Below, piece after piece: positions 15,675 through 22,650 of a stretch of 36,826 bases of DNA (positions within the stretch are counted from its first letter, which is position 1; each line of letters begins with the position of its first letter). The DNA is from Flavisolibacter longurius. Its GTDB lineage: Bacteria > Bacteroidota > Bacteroidia > Chitinophagales > Chitinophagaceae. Below the pieces are notes generated by a model. It was not told the DNA's origin. It ran no database searches and worked only from the letters and a program-made list of their open reading frames with translations. The DNA lies in assembly GCA_014163555.1 (NCBI GenBank), contig JACJGO010000035.1, forward strand, positions 1 to 36,826. Direction: 5' to 3'. The position numbers and the translations under genes were made by a program.

Positions 15675-16253
15675 ATGAAGATTGATACCGGGTGGTGGCG
15701 ACAATTATCGCAACCCTGGAAAAATGCCTTTGCCGAAGTTTTTTTTAAGCATACAAACGAGCCAAACTCCGAAGAGTTGGCTCGTTTGTATGCCTCACCG
15801 ACCCTTCGCCTTGCCGGTCCGGAAGCGCCGTTTGCAAATATGTCTTTTACACTCACTGATCTTTCCGGAATAAAGGATTTGGTCAATCTGGAAGTACTGG
15901 TGGTCATCTACCATGAACTGGAAAGAGCAGAGGAACTGCAATCCTTATCTAACCTTAAAGCGCTTTTTCTGCACAACAACCGGATCAAAAGCCTGCGTGG
16001 AATTGAAACCCTTACCAACCTGGAACAACTGTATGTACAGTGTAATGAAATTGACAGGATACTGGAAGTGGAAAAGCTAACGCACCTGCGGGAACTTTAT
16101 GTCCACGATAACCGGATTTCTTTGCTGGAAGGTTTGACGGAAGAACATACTGACACGCTAAACATTCTGATGTGTAAGCCAAACCGTCTGTTAAAGCAAA
16201 AAGAACTGATGCGTGTGGAAAGAGAACTGTATATCCGTTGCCGCGGTTTGTAG
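15675..16253 (+). CDS. Leucine-rich-repeat protein
   Basis: A 192-residue cytoplasmic-looking protein. Residues 58-160 hold four to five LRR units of about 22 residues (LKALFLHNNRIKSLRGIE, LEQLYVQCNEIDRI, LRELYVHDNRISLLEG), the SDS22-like type that binds proteins. The N-terminal WWRQLSQPWKNAFAEVF is a cap seen in some Bacteroidota LRR proteins. It starts 13 bases after the tail-collar gene. The early coding region contains a long, nearly perfect inverted repeat (15749-15793). No signal peptide or enzymatic domain is visible. Confidence 0.85.
   Translation: MKIDTGWWRQLSQPWKNAFAEVFFKHTNEPNSEELARLYASPTLRLAGPEAPFANMSFTLTDLSGIKDLVNLEVLVVIYHELERAEELQSLSNLKALFLHNNRIKSLRGIETLTNLEQLYVQCNEIDRILEVEKLTHLRELYVHDNRISLLEGLTEEHTDTLNILMCKPNRLLKQKELMRVERELYIRCRGL
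15749..15793 (+). repeat. Long hairpin inside the LRR coding sequence
   Basis: The 21 bases at 15749-15769 are the inverse complement of the 20 bases at 15774-15793 apart from one bulged base, with a CGAA loop. The hairpin lies over codons 25-40 of the LRR gene and about 90 bases downstream of the tail-collar stop. It could terminate or attenuate transcription between the two genes, or control translation. The function is an inference. Confidence 0.8.
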
Positions 16254-16390
16254 AGAGGGAGTCTTTGCGCAAACGTCTCTTGTTAGGATTTGTAGTGAAT
16301 GGCGGGCCGAAGCCATCCCACACCACTGTCATAGCAACAAAAATTGATCGAACGATTTGTCTTGCTGTTTGATAAATAATTAGTTTTTAC

Positions 16391-17359
16391 TTGAAACCTT
16401 CTCTTCCCTTTGCCAACTGGGTTCCGGTTCAACAGCAACGCTCCGCTACAGGGCATTTGTGCGAATGGCTCTACCTGGGTGAAAAAAAGTTTACCGAACC
16501 TTTTTTCGACGACACGATCCTGGCTTGCCGACGTACCTATCGGGACCAGCGGCGGTACAAGGTGGTTTCGGATCTAAACATAATGCAGCAGTGGGCGGAA
16601 GGCCTGCCTGTCCTCCCGGTGACAGGCATCATCTTTCACGTATCACGTTGTGGTTCCACCCTGTTATCGCAATTGCTGGCTGCCGATGAAAAAAACAGTG
16701 TGCTTTCCGAGGTGCCCTTTCTTGATGCCATGCTTCGGCTGCCTTATCAACAAAGGGACATTTCCACTCATGAAGCAGAAGGGTATTTCCAGGCAGCGAT
16801 CCGTTTCTATAGCCAGCCACGGGCGGCAGGGCAGGAGCGGCTTTTCATCAAAGCCGATAGCTGGCACCTGCATTTTTACACACCACTTCGCCGGCTTTTT
16901 CCCGCTGTTCCATTCTTTTTATTGTACCGGGAACCGATGGGTGTCATCCGTTCGCAACAACGGCAGCGAGGCATACAATCGGTACCGGGAATGATCGAAC
17001 CGGAGGTGCTTCAACTTACGCAGGAGCAAGGTAGGGACTTCAACCTCGATCGGTACATGGCCGCTGTGCTGGAAGGATTTTACCAGCAGATGATCCGGAT
17101 ACTGCGAACCGATCCGCTGGCTTTTCCGCTCCACTATGGCGATGGAATGGAAAATAATATCCGTCAGCTTTACCAACGTCTTCATCTTCCCATCAACAGT
17201 CGGCTCGCTACTGTTTTTACCGAACGTTGTCGCTTTGATGCCAAACGTCCACAGCAAGCATTTGCCAAAGAAAAGAACGAAGAAGAGATGCCTGCATTTC
17301 TGATACCTGCTTCCGATCTTTACCAGCAATTAGTGAGTTTTAGTGCGAGTGCTCATTGA
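16391..17359 (+). CDS. Sulfotransferase family protein
   Basis: A 322-residue protein with the 5'-phosphosulfate-binding P-loop at residues 83-92 (HVSRCGSTLL) and the 3'-phosphate region YREPMGVIRSQQRQR near residue 180. These indicate a PAPS-dependent sulfotransferase that moves sulfate from PAPS to a hydroxyl or amine acceptor. The acceptor is unknown. The only start near the beginning of the domain is TTG 16391; the next ATG would cut into the fold. It overlaps tail-to-tail by 20 bases with the APS kinase gene, which would make its co-substrate. No signal peptide is visible, so it acts in the cytoplasm. Confidence 0.85.
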   Translation: MKPSLPFANWVPVQQQRSATGHLCEWLYLGEKKFTEPFFDDTILACRRTYRDQRRYKVVSDLNIMQQWAEGLPVLPVTGIIFHVSRCGSTLLSQLLAADEKNSVLSEVPFLDAMLRLPYQQRDISTHEAEGYFQAAIRFYSQPRAAGQERLFIKADSWHLHFYTPLRRLFPAVPFFLLYREPMGVIRSQQRQRGIQSVPGMIEPEVLQLTQEQGRDFNLDRYMAAVLEGFYQQMIRILRTDPLAFPLHYGDGMENNIRQLYQRLHLPINSRLATVFTERCRFDAKRPQQAFAKEKNEEEMPAFLIPASDLYQQLVSFSASAH

Positions 17360-17876
17360 GGTTTGTAAGCACAAACAACAGCAATTGTTTACTTGCTGTA
17401 TCCACAGTTGTTATGCTTGTGTCAATGACAAGGTCTGCGTGAGTTGGCACTTCGTAGGGATCATTAATACCAGTAAGGTTAAAAATCTTTTCCGGATCGC
17501 TATCGGGCAGCAAGGCCCTCTGGTAAAGTCCTTTGGGGTCTCTCTCCAGAAGAACGGGCAGCGGGCAATGCACCCAGACCGTAAATGCATTATAGTGGTC
17601 TCTTATTTCCCGGCGGATTTCTTCAAACGGATTAATGGCCGCTATTATTGAAACAGTTCCCTCTCTGCAAAATCCTGCGGCAACGGCTGCCAGGCGACGT
17701 GTGTTTTCTTTGCGGTCGGCAGCCGAAAAACCAAGGTCTTTGCAAAGCGTTTTCCGGTACGCATCACCATCAACGACGGTTGCGGCAAGGTTCCTGCTAA
17801 CAAGGTCTTGTTGCAGCTTTTCGGCAAGCGTTGATTTGCCGGCGCCGGATAAGCCTGTGAATTGAAGCAGGATCAT
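17340..17876 (-). CDS. cysC: Adenylyl-sulfate (APS) kinase
   Basis: A 178-residue kinase converting APS and ATP into PAPS. It shows the Walker A motif GLSGAGKST (residues 8-16), DGDAYRKTLCKDLGFSAADR with the following KENTRR (APS binding and lid) and the DPKGLYQRA segment typical of CysC. Length matches the stand-alone enzyme, with no fused sulfurylase. No sulfate-assimilation genes (cysD, cysN, cysH) are nearby; instead the convergent neighbour is a sulfotransferase. The PAPS is therefore probably made for sulfation rather than for cysteine synthesis. It is likely transcribed with the upstream HExxH and hydroxylase genes, although a 99-base repeat-rich gap separates them. Confidence 0.95.
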   Translation of the reverse strand: MILLQFTGLSGAGKSTLAEKLQQDLVSRNLAATVVDGDAYRKTLCKDLGFSAADRKENTRRLAAVAAGFCREGTVSIIAAINPFEEIRREIRDHYNAFTVWVHCPLPVLLERDPKGLYQRALLPDSDPEKIFNLTGINDPYEVPTHADLVIDTSITTVDTASKQLLLFVLTNLNEHSH

Positions 17877-17884
17877 AGCGTTGA

Positions 17885-17916
17885 ATGGTGAGTGGTGAAT
17901 GGTCAGTGGTGAGTGA
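17885..17916 (+). repeat. Short GTGAGTGGTGAATGG-type tandem repeats
   Basis: The gap between the APS kinase start and the HExxH gene contains iterations of GGTGAGTGGTGAATGG and GGTCAGTGGTGAGTGATGG. A related GAGTGGCGAGTGGTAAGTAG stretch occurs at 35012-35035. These resemble short dispersed intergenic repeats. No function is evident. Confidence 0.6.
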
Positions 17917-17975
17917 TGGCCTGTTTTGTTTTGCTTTTCAAGTTTGGCATTTCGCGTCTCACGTCTCTCGTTCGT

Positions 17976-18464
17976 TCAATCCCGCAGCCATTTGGTCATG
18001 GCTGGGTAAACCGGGCCGTCGCCTCTTGTCGTGGTCATTTGCAGCCACTCCAGCACCGGAACGCCAAAATATCTTCCTTCCTTAAAGTTTTCTACAATGG
18101 AAGCACCGCCATCTTGGTATCCTTCTTCATGAAAAACAAAACAGGGATCAATGTTCAGGTGAATGCAGGCCGCATAACTCCAGGCAATCGCCATCATTTC
18201 CTCTGCCGGCGCATCCGGCCGTTTTCCAATGGCAGGTCCGTTGAGTTGTTTCCGCTCGGCCGCAGGCACAACGGCCAGGTGTGCAGCTTCGTGCAATACA
18301 TCGCCCGGGTACAACAACTTTTCCCGGTCAAACAAGATTCGTCCGTTTCGGATGAGCAACCCGGGTAAGAAGCATTCTTCGGAATTGAGGCTGACTTCTG
18401 CAGTTTCAATGCCGATGGTGTGAAGAAAGGAGAGTGCTGTTTGAAAATAATGGTCCTTGTTCAT
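17976..18464 (-). CDS. HExxH-motif hypothetical protein (putative metalloprotease)
   Basis: A 162-residue soluble protein with DVLHEAAHLAV, that is HEAAH at residues 58-62, the zinc-binding helix of many metalloproteases. A possible further ligand follows among the acidic residues of AEEMMAIAWSYAA. The family is not recognised. Its ATG overlaps the stop of the beta-hydroxylase gene by four bases (ATGA), so the two are translationally coupled. It is too small for a secreted protease and has no signal peptide. It may be a processing protease or a metal-binding accessory of the hydroxylase. That is inference. Confidence 0.75.
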   Translation of the reverse strand: MNKDHYFQTALSFLHTIGIETAEVSLNSEECFLPGLLIRNGRILFDREKLLYPGDVLHEAAHLAVVPAAERKQLNGPAIGKRPDAPAEEMMAIAWSYAACIHLNIDPCFVFHEEGYQDGGASIVENFKEGRYFGVPVLEWLQMTTTRGDGPVYPAMTKWLRD

Positions 18465-19174
18465 GGTAGTTCCTCTTCCAGTTGTGCCGCCAATGCCTGC
18501 GAAACGGGAGTGTTCATGCGGCGAAGTTCGTTGATCATTTTTTGTTTGGACGCCGTGTCATACGCATTTGCGTTTTCTTCTTCTGCCTGTTTTTGCAGAA
18601 CTATTCCTGTGGTCAGTTGCTCTTTCAGCCAGTCATTCACCAGGCAATCTATCACCAGGTGAACCCGATCGGAGAGACCCTTGTTCTGCACACGGTGCCG
18701 CAGGCAAAGATTCATGTACCAGCATTCTCCTTCATTTAGCTGAAGCTTTTCGTCATCAAGATAAAATGAAACATCCGGGTTGGTAACCACCGGGATGTGC
18801 AACCGGGCTTCGCCTTCTTCAAAACGAAGGGCCGTATCCCGGTGTTCTTTGATCAGGGCACCGGCCTGCAGTTTCATCAGCCGGACGGCCGTTTTTTCGC
18901 AGTGGAAAGCCTGGATTACGGACTGCAGGTAGGAACAGCTCTGGAGCAAAACGGTATCCTGGTATTGTCCTGCACCGGCTACTTCTGCGTGTACTGCAAA
19001 AATGTTTTCTGTCTCACCGTTGATAGAGCGAAGCGGCAGCACCGTCCATCCGCCTTCATAATGGCTCTTATTGTAATGTTGCTTCCAGTGAGTGGCTTCC
19101 AAGGACGCCACTTCAGCTTTCATCTTGTCTGCATCGAATTGCTGTAACAGTTGAGCGAATTTGAGCATAGCCAT
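18461..19174 (-). CDS. Aspartyl/asparaginyl beta-hydroxylase domain protein
   Basis: A 237-residue protein of the Fe(II)/2-oxoglutarate-dependent Asp/Asn beta-hydroxylase family. The metal-binding triad is visible as His111-x-Asp113 (IKEHRDTALRF) and His160 (LCLRHRVQNKG), with Arg170 (SDRVHLVIDC) as the likely 2-oxoglutarate ligand. The enzymes hydroxylate Asp or Asn side chains in proteins or peptides. The last 55 residues form a helical tail not needed for catalysis. First gene of an operon with the HExxH gene. The nearby sulfotransferase and APS kinase suggest that the hydroxyl could later be sulfated, but this is speculative. Confidence 0.88.
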   Translation of the reverse strand: MAMLKFAQLLQQFDADKMKAEVASLEATHWKQHYNKSHYEGGWTVLPLRSINGETENIFAVHAEVAGAGQYQDTVLLQSCSYLQSVIQAFHCEKTAVRLMKLQAGALIKEHRDTALRFEEGEARLHIPVVTNPDVSFYLDDEKLQLNEGECWYMNLCLRHRVQNKGLSDRVHLVIDCLVNDWLKEQLTTGIVLQKQAEEENANAYDTASKQKMINELRRMNTPVSQALAAQLEEELP

Positions 19175-19332
19175 GATTAGAGCCCGAAATTTACTCCAAT
19201 TGCTGCGTTATGAAAAATAGGAAACTTCGCCAGGAACTTTGCTTCTGATATTCTTTCGAAACAAAAACCGGAATACAGTTCTTATATCAAAAACAAAGAG
19301 TTTATTCTCTCTGAAACCGTAATTTGAGCCAA

Positions 19333-20469
19333 ATGGATTTCATGTACAGATTCGTTCTCTTTTTGCTGTTATTGTTTTCGGTTGTTGCCAATGCCCAGCC
19401 CAAACGGGCCAAAGACCTCGGGCTTTCCATTGGTGTACTGCCCACGGGGAAACTCAACGCCATTACCGATGTATCAGGCGTGCAGGTAGGGCAGATCACC
19501 ATCATGCGGGCCGACTCGATACGTACAGGCGTTACCGTTATCCTGCCGCATGCCGGCAATCTTTTCCAGCAGAAAGTGCCTGCGGCTGCGTATGTAGGCA
19601 ATGGGTTTGGCAAGCTGGCCGGCACCACGCAGGTAAAAGAGCTGGGCAACCTGGAGTCACCGGTAGTGCTCACCAATACGCTGAATGTTGCTACTGCTAT
19701 GGATGCGGTGATTGATTATACGCTGGCGCAAAAGGGCAATGAAGGGGTTCAATCGGTAAACGCTGTAGTGGGTGAAACCAACGATGGCTATCTCAACGAT
19801 ATCCGCGGCCGGCATATACGCAAAGAAGATGTGTTGCAGGCCATTCGCCAGGCACGTACAGGCCCCGTAGAAGAAGGCTCCGTGGGTGCCGGAACAGGTA
19901 CAGTTTGTTTTGGCTTTAAGGGCGGCATTGGAACGTCTTCGCGAAAGCTGCCGCAGGCGCTGGGCGGCTATACCGTGGGGGTGCTGGTGCAAAGCAATTT
20001 TGGCGGCGTGCTGCAGGTAGATGGTGTACCGGTGGGGGAGGAGCTCAAAAAATATTACCTGCGGGATCAACTCAATAACACCGTCGATGGCTCCTGCATG
20101 ATCGTGGTAGCCACCGATGCGCCGCTGGACAGTCGTAACTTGGAGCGACTAGGGCAGCGGGCCTTTATGGGACTGGCCAAAACCGGCGGCATTGCCTCCA
20201 ACGGCAGCGGCGATTATGTAATTGCTTTTTCCACCGATTCTAGTCTTCGTATTCCTCACCAGGCTAACGAAACCCGGCAAACCGTTAGCCTGCTGCACAA
20301 CGATGCTGTTTCACCACTTTTTATGGCGGCTATCGAAGCCACCGAAGAAGCCATCATCAATTCATTGCTGATGGCAAGAACCATAAAGGGCAAAGGTGGC
20401 CGGCAGGTGGAAGCCTTGCCGCACGATAAGCTGCTGCCCATCCTGATGAAATACAACCGCCTGCGTTAA
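19333..20469 (+). CDS. P1 family peptidase (DmpA/beta-aminopeptidase type), exported
   Basis: About 378 residues. ATG 19333 (or 19342) begins a signal peptide (YRFVLFLLLLFSVVANAQ), so the enzyme is exported. The rest matches the DmpA/BapA N-terminal-nucleophile fold: LNAITDVSGVQVGQIT, VGAGTGTVCFGFKGGIGT, and DGSCMIVVATDAPL. In the last motif the Ser after Gly (about residue 254) would be the autoproteolytic cleavage site and catalytic nucleophile. These enzymes release N-terminal D- or beta-amino acids from peptides. The beta-lactamase-like gene follows after 26 bases on the same strand, probably an operon. Length and motifs are complete. Confidence 0.92.
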   Translation: MDFMYRFVLFLLLLFSVVANAQPKRAKDLGLSIGVLPTGKLNAITDVSGVQVGQITIMRADSIRTGVTVILPHAGNLFQQKVPAAAYVGNGFGKLAGTTQVKELGNLESPVVLTNTLNVATAMDAVIDYTLAQKGNEGVQSVNAVVGETNDGYLNDIRGRHIRKEDVLQAIRQARTGPVEEGSVGAGTGTVCFGFKGGIGTSSRKLPQALGGYTVGVLVQSNFGGVLQVDGVPVGEELKKYYLRDQLNNTVDGSCMIVVATDAPLDSRNLERLGQRAFMGLAKTGGIASNGSGDYVIAFSTDSSLRIPHQANETRQTVSLLHNDAVSPLFMAAIEATEEAIINSLLMARTIKGKGGRQVEALPHDKLLPILMKYNRLR

Positions 20470-20495
20470 TGTATTAACCCTCCCAATTCAAAGCC

Positions 20496-22031
20496 ATGCA
20501 AAAATTCGTTGCTCTCTTTTTTGTTTTTCTTTCTTTGAAGGTGGCTGCTCAAAACGCTATCCAGTACCACCCACCTGTGTTTACCGATCCGCAACGACTT
20601 CAAAAGATAAAGGCGGCTCTGCCGGTGATTGATAAACTGTACAAAGATTTTGCGGCAAGGGTACATTCGCCGGGCTTTGTGTATGGCATAGTGGTGGATG
20701 GGCAGCTGATTGGTACCGGCGAAACCGGGTATATTCAAACTGACAAGAAGATTCCTGCCACAACAAGGTCGGCTTTTCGCATTGCTTCCATGACAAAAAG
20801 CTTTACCGCCATGGCCATCGTGCAGCTGCGGGATTCCGGTAAGCTGCAGTTGGATGATCCTGTTTCAAAATACATCCCGGCTTTGGCAAAGCAGGCTTTT
20901 CCCGCTAACGATGCACCACCGGTTACGGTTCGTCACCTGCTGACGCATGCCGCCGGTTTTCCCGAAGACAATCCCTGGGGCGACAGACAACTGGATCAGC
21001 CGGAAGCAGAACTGCAAGCGTTACTCAACAACGGCATCAGTTACTCCAATGTCCCTGGTGTAGCCTACGAATACAGCAACCTTGGTTTTACCCTGTTGGG
21101 GCAGATCATTAAGGCAGTCACAGGACAATCCTACCAGGAGTATATCAACAAGGCTATCCTGCAACTTCTCGGGATGGCACATACGTATTGGGAAGTGGAT
21201 GCCGTGCCTGCCGCTAGCCTGGCACACGGTTACCGCTGGCTGAACGGAGCCTGGGTAACACAACCCTTCCTGCACGACGGCACCTGGGGCGCCATGGGCG
21301 GCATGATCACCACGATAGAAGATTTCAGCAAGTACATGGCCCTGCACCTTTCGGCCTGGCCACCGCGTAACAACGATGAAAGCCCGGTGCTGAAACGAAG
21401 CTCGCTGCGGGAAATGCACCATCCCTGGAACCTCTCTTCGCTGAACTGGAACTATGCTTATCCTTCCGGCCGCAAATGCCCGACAGCCATTGCCTATACC
21501 TATGGCCTTCGCTGGACAAAAGATTGTGGTGATCGCATTGGTGTAGGTCACAGCGGCGGACTGCCTGGTTTCGGCTCTAACTGGCAGGTATTGCCCGAGT
21601 ATGGCATTGGCGTGGTATGCTTCAGCAATGTGACCTATGCGCCTACTACCGGCATCAACACGCAGGTGCTGGATACACTGGTAGCAATGGCCAACCTCAG
21701 GCCAAGACAGGTGCAGCCTTCTTCTATTCTGCAAACAAGAAAAGACCAATTGGTAAAGCTATTACCAAACTGGCAGGGTGCAGAAACCTCAGGCATTTTT
21801 GCAGAGAATTTTTTCCTCGATTATTTCACTGATTCGTTGCGCAAAGAAGGAAGTAGCATTTTTGAAAAAGCCGGGAAGATCACCAACGTAGGCGAACTGA
21901 AAGCCCAGAATGGCCTGCGGGGCTCCTTTTTATTGGAAGGAGAGAAGGGCAACGTGGAGGTGTTCTTTACATTGACACCCGAAGCGAGTCCCCTGATCCA
22001 GGAGTACCGTATTCGTTTCCGGGAAAAATAG
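20496..22031 (+). CDS. Exported serine hydrolase, class C beta-lactamase family
   Basis: A 511-residue protein with a signal peptide (MQKFVALFFVFLSLKVAAQ). It has the active-site SxxK (S98-M-T-K101), the YxN motif (Y193-S-N195) and HSGG near residue 350 (GVGHSGGLPGFGSNW). A C-terminal lipocalin-like beta domain covers about the last 90 residues. The family includes D-aminopeptidases, esterases and penicillin-binding-like enzymes as well as true beta-lactamases, so resistance should not be assumed. It lies directly downstream of the DmpA-type peptidase gene. Together they could degrade peptides or peptidoglycan fragments in the periplasm. Confidence 0.92.
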   Translation: MQKFVALFFVFLSLKVAAQNAIQYHPPVFTDPQRLQKIKAALPVIDKLYKDFAARVHSPGFVYGIVVDGQLIGTGETGYIQTDKKIPATTRSAFRIASMTKSFTAMAIVQLRDSGKLQLDDPVSKYIPALAKQAFPANDAPPVTVRHLLTHAAGFPEDNPWGDRQLDQPEAELQALLNNGISYSNVPGVAYEYSNLGFTLLGQIIKAVTGQSYQEYINKAILQLLGMAHTYWEVDAVPAASLAHGYRWLNGAWVTQPFLHDGTWGAMGGMITTIEDFSKYMALHLSAWPPRNNDESPVLKRSSLREMHHPWNLSSLNWNYAYPSGRKCPTAIAYTYGLRWTKDCGDRIGVGHSGGLPGFGSNWQVLPEYGIGVVCFSNVTYAPTTGINTQVLDTLVAMANLRPRQVQPSSILQTRKDQLVKLLPNWQGAETSGIFAENFFLDYFTDSLRKEGSSIFEKAGKITNVGELKAQNGLRGSFLLEGEKGNVEVFFTLTPEASPLIQEYRIRFREK

Positions 22032-22118
22032 GCTAAACAGCTTTCTTGGTATGTTCCTCTCCGTTGAATAGAAATTTGACAGCAGGATAATATCTCAATA
22101 TCTAATATCTCACTATCC

Positions 22119-22547
22119 TTATTTCAACAACTGGCTGAAGCGTTTCAGATCGGCTAGTTCGGCGGAAGAAAGCGGCTCGTTGTTTTTGTATTTTGACTGG
22201 AGAAAAAGCACCCGTTTGTGCTGCGGGTATTTGGCCAGGATGGCCTCAATCAGTTGACCCGTGCTTTCATCTTTTTCATACAGGGGTTTGGATTCTTTCG
22301 GCGCTTCTGATTTGGTGCGGTTGGGCATTTTATTGATCAGCGCTTCCAGTGCCGCCAGTTTGCCCGGTGCGAGGTCTTTGATGTTTTGTGCTTTGCCAAA
22401 AAGCCCCTGCAATTGTCCCTTGGTAAGCCAGCCGCGACTGATGTATTGCTTGTACAGCGAAATGATGAAAGAGGATACGGGATAGGCCAAAATGCAGGCT
22501 TCCAGCACTTCGTTCACAATATCGATGCTTCCTTTTTTGGCTTCCAT
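22119..22547 (-). CDS. Hypothetical helical protein, 142 residues
   Basis: A soluble, mainly helical protein from ATG 22547, with no signal peptide. Visible sequence features are two similar helical blocks (VSSFIISLYKQYISRGWLTK and KRVLFLQSKYKNNEPLSSAE). Both have the pattern 'fL-S-Y---g-LS--el', which may be an internal duplication. I do not recognise the family. It is convergent with the beta-lactamase-like gene and separated from the upstream M14 gene by a bidirectional terminator, so it is probably its own unit. Confidence 0.75.
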   Translation of the reverse strand: MEAKKGSIDIVNEVLEACILAYPVSSFIISLYKQYISRGWLTKGQLQGLFGKAQNIKDLAPGKLAALEALINKMPNRTKSEAPKESKPLYEKDESTGQLIEAILAKYPQHKRVLFLQSKYKNNEPLSSAELADLKRFSQLLK

Positions 22548-22593
22548 GATGGGTCAAATGTAGACCGTTACGTGCAGGAAACCACCATCAATA

Positions 22594-22630
22594 AAAGAGC
22601 GAACCCTGGCCTTGCCAGGGTTCGCTCTTT
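22594..22630. terminator. Bidirectional terminator hairpin
   Basis: AAAGAGCGAACCCTGG (22594-22609) pairs perfectly with CCAGGGTTCGCTCTTT (22615-22630) around a five-base loop, with A's and T's flanking. It lies just downstream of the M14 peptidase gene on the minus strand and most likely ends that operon. Confidence 0.88.
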
Positions 22631-22650
22631 CTTCTGCGCAGTAAATGCTT

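Noticed and set aside
20496-22031. Reading the serine hydrolase as an antibiotic-resistance beta-lactamase
   Set aside because: SxxK, YxN and HSGG are shared by the whole class C/esterase/D-aminopeptidase superfamily, and the extra C-terminal domain and peptidase neighbour favour a non-resistance role.
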